64,000 nucleotides of DNA from contig NZ_KB900703.1 of assembly GCF_000379185.1 (NCBI RefSeq), forward strand, positions 94,499 through 158,498, in the 5' to 3' direction. A model generated the notes under the pieces. The model was not told the DNA's origin and made no database searches. It saw only the letters and a list, made by a program, of their open reading frames with translations. The position numbers were made by a program, and so were the translations under genes. The stretch is from Capnocytophaga cynodegmi DSM 19736 (GTDB lineage Bacteria > Bacteroidota > Bacteroidia > Flavobacteriales > Flavobacteriaceae). This document shows positions 62,179 to 64,000 of this stretch, piece after piece. How positions within the stretch are numbered: the first letter of the stretch is position 1; the number at the start of each line of letters is the position of its first letter.

Positions 62179-63249
62179 ATGGAACAACATAAAAAATATA
62201 TATACAAAGTAATTACTTCGGAAGGAACAGGAAGTGGCTTTGCTGTTAAAGGACATAACTTCTTGATAACGAACTATCACGTTGTTGAAGGTACAAAACA
62301 ATTAGCAATTGAAGACCAAGAACGCAATCGATATTTGGGAGATGTGGTGATGGTAAATCCGCAGTTGGATTTGGCTTTTGTACGCGTTGATGAGCTTCCT
62401 CTTTCCGATTCTTCAATCACAATTGATGATGATTTGGAAATTACAAATACACAAAAAATTTTCATTAACGGATTTCCTTTTGGAATGCCTTTTACCATCA
62501 CTGAGGGGATAATTTCTTCCACAAACCAACCGATGAATAATCGTCACTATATCCAAACAGATGCTGCGGTAAATCCAGGTAATTCGGGCGGACCAATGCT
62601 AAATCAAGCAGGTGTTTTGGTAGGAGTGACGACATCTAAATTCAACAATGCTGATAACGTTGGTTTTGGTATTCGTTTCAATGAAATTATCAAAGAAATT
62701 AATGATTTTAACTTTTCGGATAAGCTTTATCGGGTAAAATGTAACTCGTGTGATCATTTTATTGAAACACCTACCAAATTTTGTCCGCATTGTGGAAATA
62801 AAATAGATATTTCTGTTTTTGAAGAGTTTGAAAAGTCTCCTTTTGAAGAATTTATCGAATCAGCAATTGAAGGAATGGGTGCGAATCCTGTATTGTGCCG
62901 TGCGGGGCGTGATACTTGGGAGTTTCATCAGGGGAGTGCATTAATCCGTATGTTCGTGTATCAACGTAATTATCTGATAGTTACTTCTCCTTTGGTAAAA
63001 CTTCCAAAGCAAAATCTGAAAGTTATTTATGAGTATATGTTGTCACATCCATATGCTCCATATCATTTCGGTGTGTCGGATAGTATTGTTTATATCTCTT
63101 ATCGCGTACATATGTCAGATGTATTTTCAGATGATGCTGAAAGGATTAAAGGTTACGTTCGCGACATACCACAATTGGCTGATGATTTGGATAATATGCT
63201 TGTAGAAAAGTATGGTTGTGAGTTTTCCATTGACGCAAAAGTAAATTAG
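62179..63249 (+). CDS. Cytosolic trypsin-like protease with zinc ribbon and YbjN-like domain
   Basis: A 356-residue protein with no signal peptide. Residues 1-180 are an S1C (HtrA/Deg-like) protease: catalytic triad His34 (TNYHVV), Asp64 (QLDLAFV) and Ser136 (GNSGGP), all intact, but no PDZ domain. A zinc ribbon follows with Cys188, Cys191, Cys202 and Cys205. Residues ~225-356 resemble YbjN domains (IRMFVYQRNYLIVTSPLVKLP, then YEYMLSHPYAPYHFGVSDS, ending ADDLDNMLVEKYG). Intracellular Deg-like proteases are uncommon, as most are periplasmic. It is the second gene of an operon with another YbjN-like protein. A regulatory or quality-control protease acting on or with its partner is a reasonable hypothesis, not shown. 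Confidence 0.78.
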   Translation: MEQHKKYIYKVITSEGTGSGFAVKGHNFLITNYHVVEGTKQLAIEDQERNRYLGDVVMVNPQLDLAFVRVDELPLSDSSITIDDDLEITNTQKIFINGFPFGMPFTITEGIISSTNQPMNNRHYIQTDAAVNPGNSGGPMLNQAGVLVGVTTSKFNNADNVGFGIRFNEIIKEINDFNFSDKLYRVKCNSCDHFIETPTKFCPHCGNKIDISVFEEFEKSPFEEFIESAIEGMGANPVLCRAGRDTWEFHQGSALIRMFVYQRNYLIVTSPLVKLPKQNLKVIYEYMLSHPYAPYHFGVSDSIVYISYRVHMSDVFSDDAERIKGYVRDIPQLADDLDNMLVEKYGCEFSIDAKVN

Positions 63250-63333
63250 ATTTTTAAGTTGATTTTAGTTTGAAATGTAATGCAGAATCCAGAATGTATC
63301 CAACCTCATTTTGGATTCTAATGTATAAATATT

Positions 63334-64000
63334 ATGAATATTATTGACGTTTTAATTGTAGTTCTTTACATTGTTTTAACAGTTGGTGTGGGTGTTTGGA
63401 TTTCAAAACGAGCATCAAAAGGGTTAGATTCTTATTTCTTGGGAGGAAATTCCATCAAATGGTATTACTTAGGGCTAAGTAACGGTTCGGGAATGTTTGA
63501 TGTGGCAGGAACGGCTTGGATGGTCGGGATTTTATTCCTCTACGGGGTAAAGAGTTTTATGTTTATGTGGATTTGGCCTATTTGGAATCAAATCTTTGTG
63601 ATGATTTTCTTGGCGGCTTGGATTCGTCGCTCGAACATAATGACGGGCTCTGAATGGATTTTAACTCGTTTTGGAAATGATAAAGCCGGAAGGGCCTCGC
63701 ACTTAATTATTGCCATTTTTGCCATTATTACTTCTATCGGATTTATTGCTTATTTCTTTGAAGGAGTTGGTAAGTTTATGACAATCATTCTTCCTTGGGA
63801 TATGACTTTGGCTTTTGGCAATGCAACCATACTGACTTCCGAGCAAAGTTACGCACTTATCGTTATTTTACTTACCACGATTTATACCATCAAAGGAGGA
63901 ATGTTTTCGGTGGTAGCAACCGAAGTTCTTCAATATGGAATTATGGTACTTGCAGGAATTTTGATTGCAGGATATGCTTTCTTCACTATTAGCGATGCAG
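63334..64000 (+). CDS. Sodium:solute symporter family transporter (partial, cut by window end)
   Basis: The first 222 residues of a sodium:solute symporter (SSS) protein are present; the gene continues past the window edge. It starts MNIIDVLIVVLYIVL with a first membrane helix, followed by ISKRASKGLDSYFLGGNSI, GLSNGSGMFDVAGTAWM and WPIWNQIFVM, the typical SSS opening with at least five helices. No stop codon occurs to base 64000. The substrate is unknown. It starts 84 bases after the protease gene and may not belong to that operon. Confidence 0.88.
   Translation, partial: MNIIDVLIVVLYIVLTVGVGVWISKRASKGLDSYFLGGNSIKWYYLGLSNGSGMFDVAGTAWMVGILFLYGVKSFMFMWIWPIWNQIFVMIFLAAWIRRSNIMTGSEWILTRFGNDKAGRASHLIIAIFAIITSIGFIAYFFEGVGKFMTIILPWDMTLAFGNATILTSEQSYALIVILLTTIYTIKGGMFSVVATEVLQYGIMVLAGILIAGYAFFTISDA

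Overview
The window is about 64 kb of A+T-rich DNA from a member of the Flavobacteriaceae (Bacteroidota), most likely a Capnocytophaga-type organism. Three things point there: two SusC/SusD outer-membrane uptake operons, lipoproteins with a Lys-acidic stretch just after the lipid-bearing Cys (the surface-export signal described in Capnocytophaga), and the Bacteroidota promoter signature TANNTTTG upstream of many genes. The genus is an inference. No rRNA, tRNA, CRISPR array, insertion sequence or prophage was seen.

Layout. 1-160: two 14-bp palindromes matching ParB-binding parS sites. 0.16-9.1 kb: a small HERIH protein, an MscS-type channel, a lipid A modification pair (LpxE-type phosphatase overlapping an EptA-type phosphoethanolamine transferase), an Fsr-type MFS exporter, an Fe-S carrier pair (Mrp ATPase and Nfu scaffold), an M23 peptidase and a GH3-family protein. 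9.2-16 kb: a large secreted GH2 beta-galactosidase, a BlaI/M56-TonB regulatory pair with a promoter-overlapping operator candidate, and an acyl-ACP thioesterase. 16.2-22.6 kb: a redox and electrophile-stress neighbourhood (DoxX, two pirins, OsmC, a small acetyltransferase, an FMN reductase, a Crp/Fnr regulator, YceI) interrupted by a low-GC TIR-domain gene. 22.7-26 kb: a periplasmic thioredoxin/TPR-like protein and two small lipoproteins that share a duplicated signal-peptide segment. 26.2-39.2 kb: a susC-susD-susE operon, an M1 aminopeptidase with rnpA, then a second susC-susD pair. 39.3-46.1 kb: mostly small housekeeping and orphan genes (MBL hydrolase, purN, truncated haemoglobin, cupin, DUF2809, DUF2461, a repeat coiled-coil protein, a SUMF1-fold protein without the catalytic cysteines, a P-loop kinase). 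46.1-56.9 kb: a PurF-like enzyme, a frameshifted BspA-type LRR lipoprotein, a PfkB kinase, a glycosyltransferase with two compensating frameshifts, YggS, TrxA, an alkyltransferase-like protein with PAHR in place of PCHR, RseP, a TlpA-like protein and an MltD-type transglycosylase. 57.1-64 kb: a malic enzyme-PTA hybrid, a 2-Cys peroxiredoxin, a DUF502 membrane protein, then a pair in which a YbjN-like protein precedes a predicted cytosolic trypsin-like protease with a zinc ribbon and a second YbjN-like domain, and a sodium:solute symporter cut by the window edge.

Most of the window is ordinary chromosomal core. The parts most likely to repay follow-up are the YbjN / cytosolic-protease pair (60.9-63.2 kb), the TIR gene inside the stress cluster, the tandem parS-like sites, the BlaI operator arrangement and the two frameshifted genes. 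Several genes have in-frame TTG codons upstream of the chosen ATG; where a TANNTTTG element overlaps that upstream extension, the ATG was preferred.
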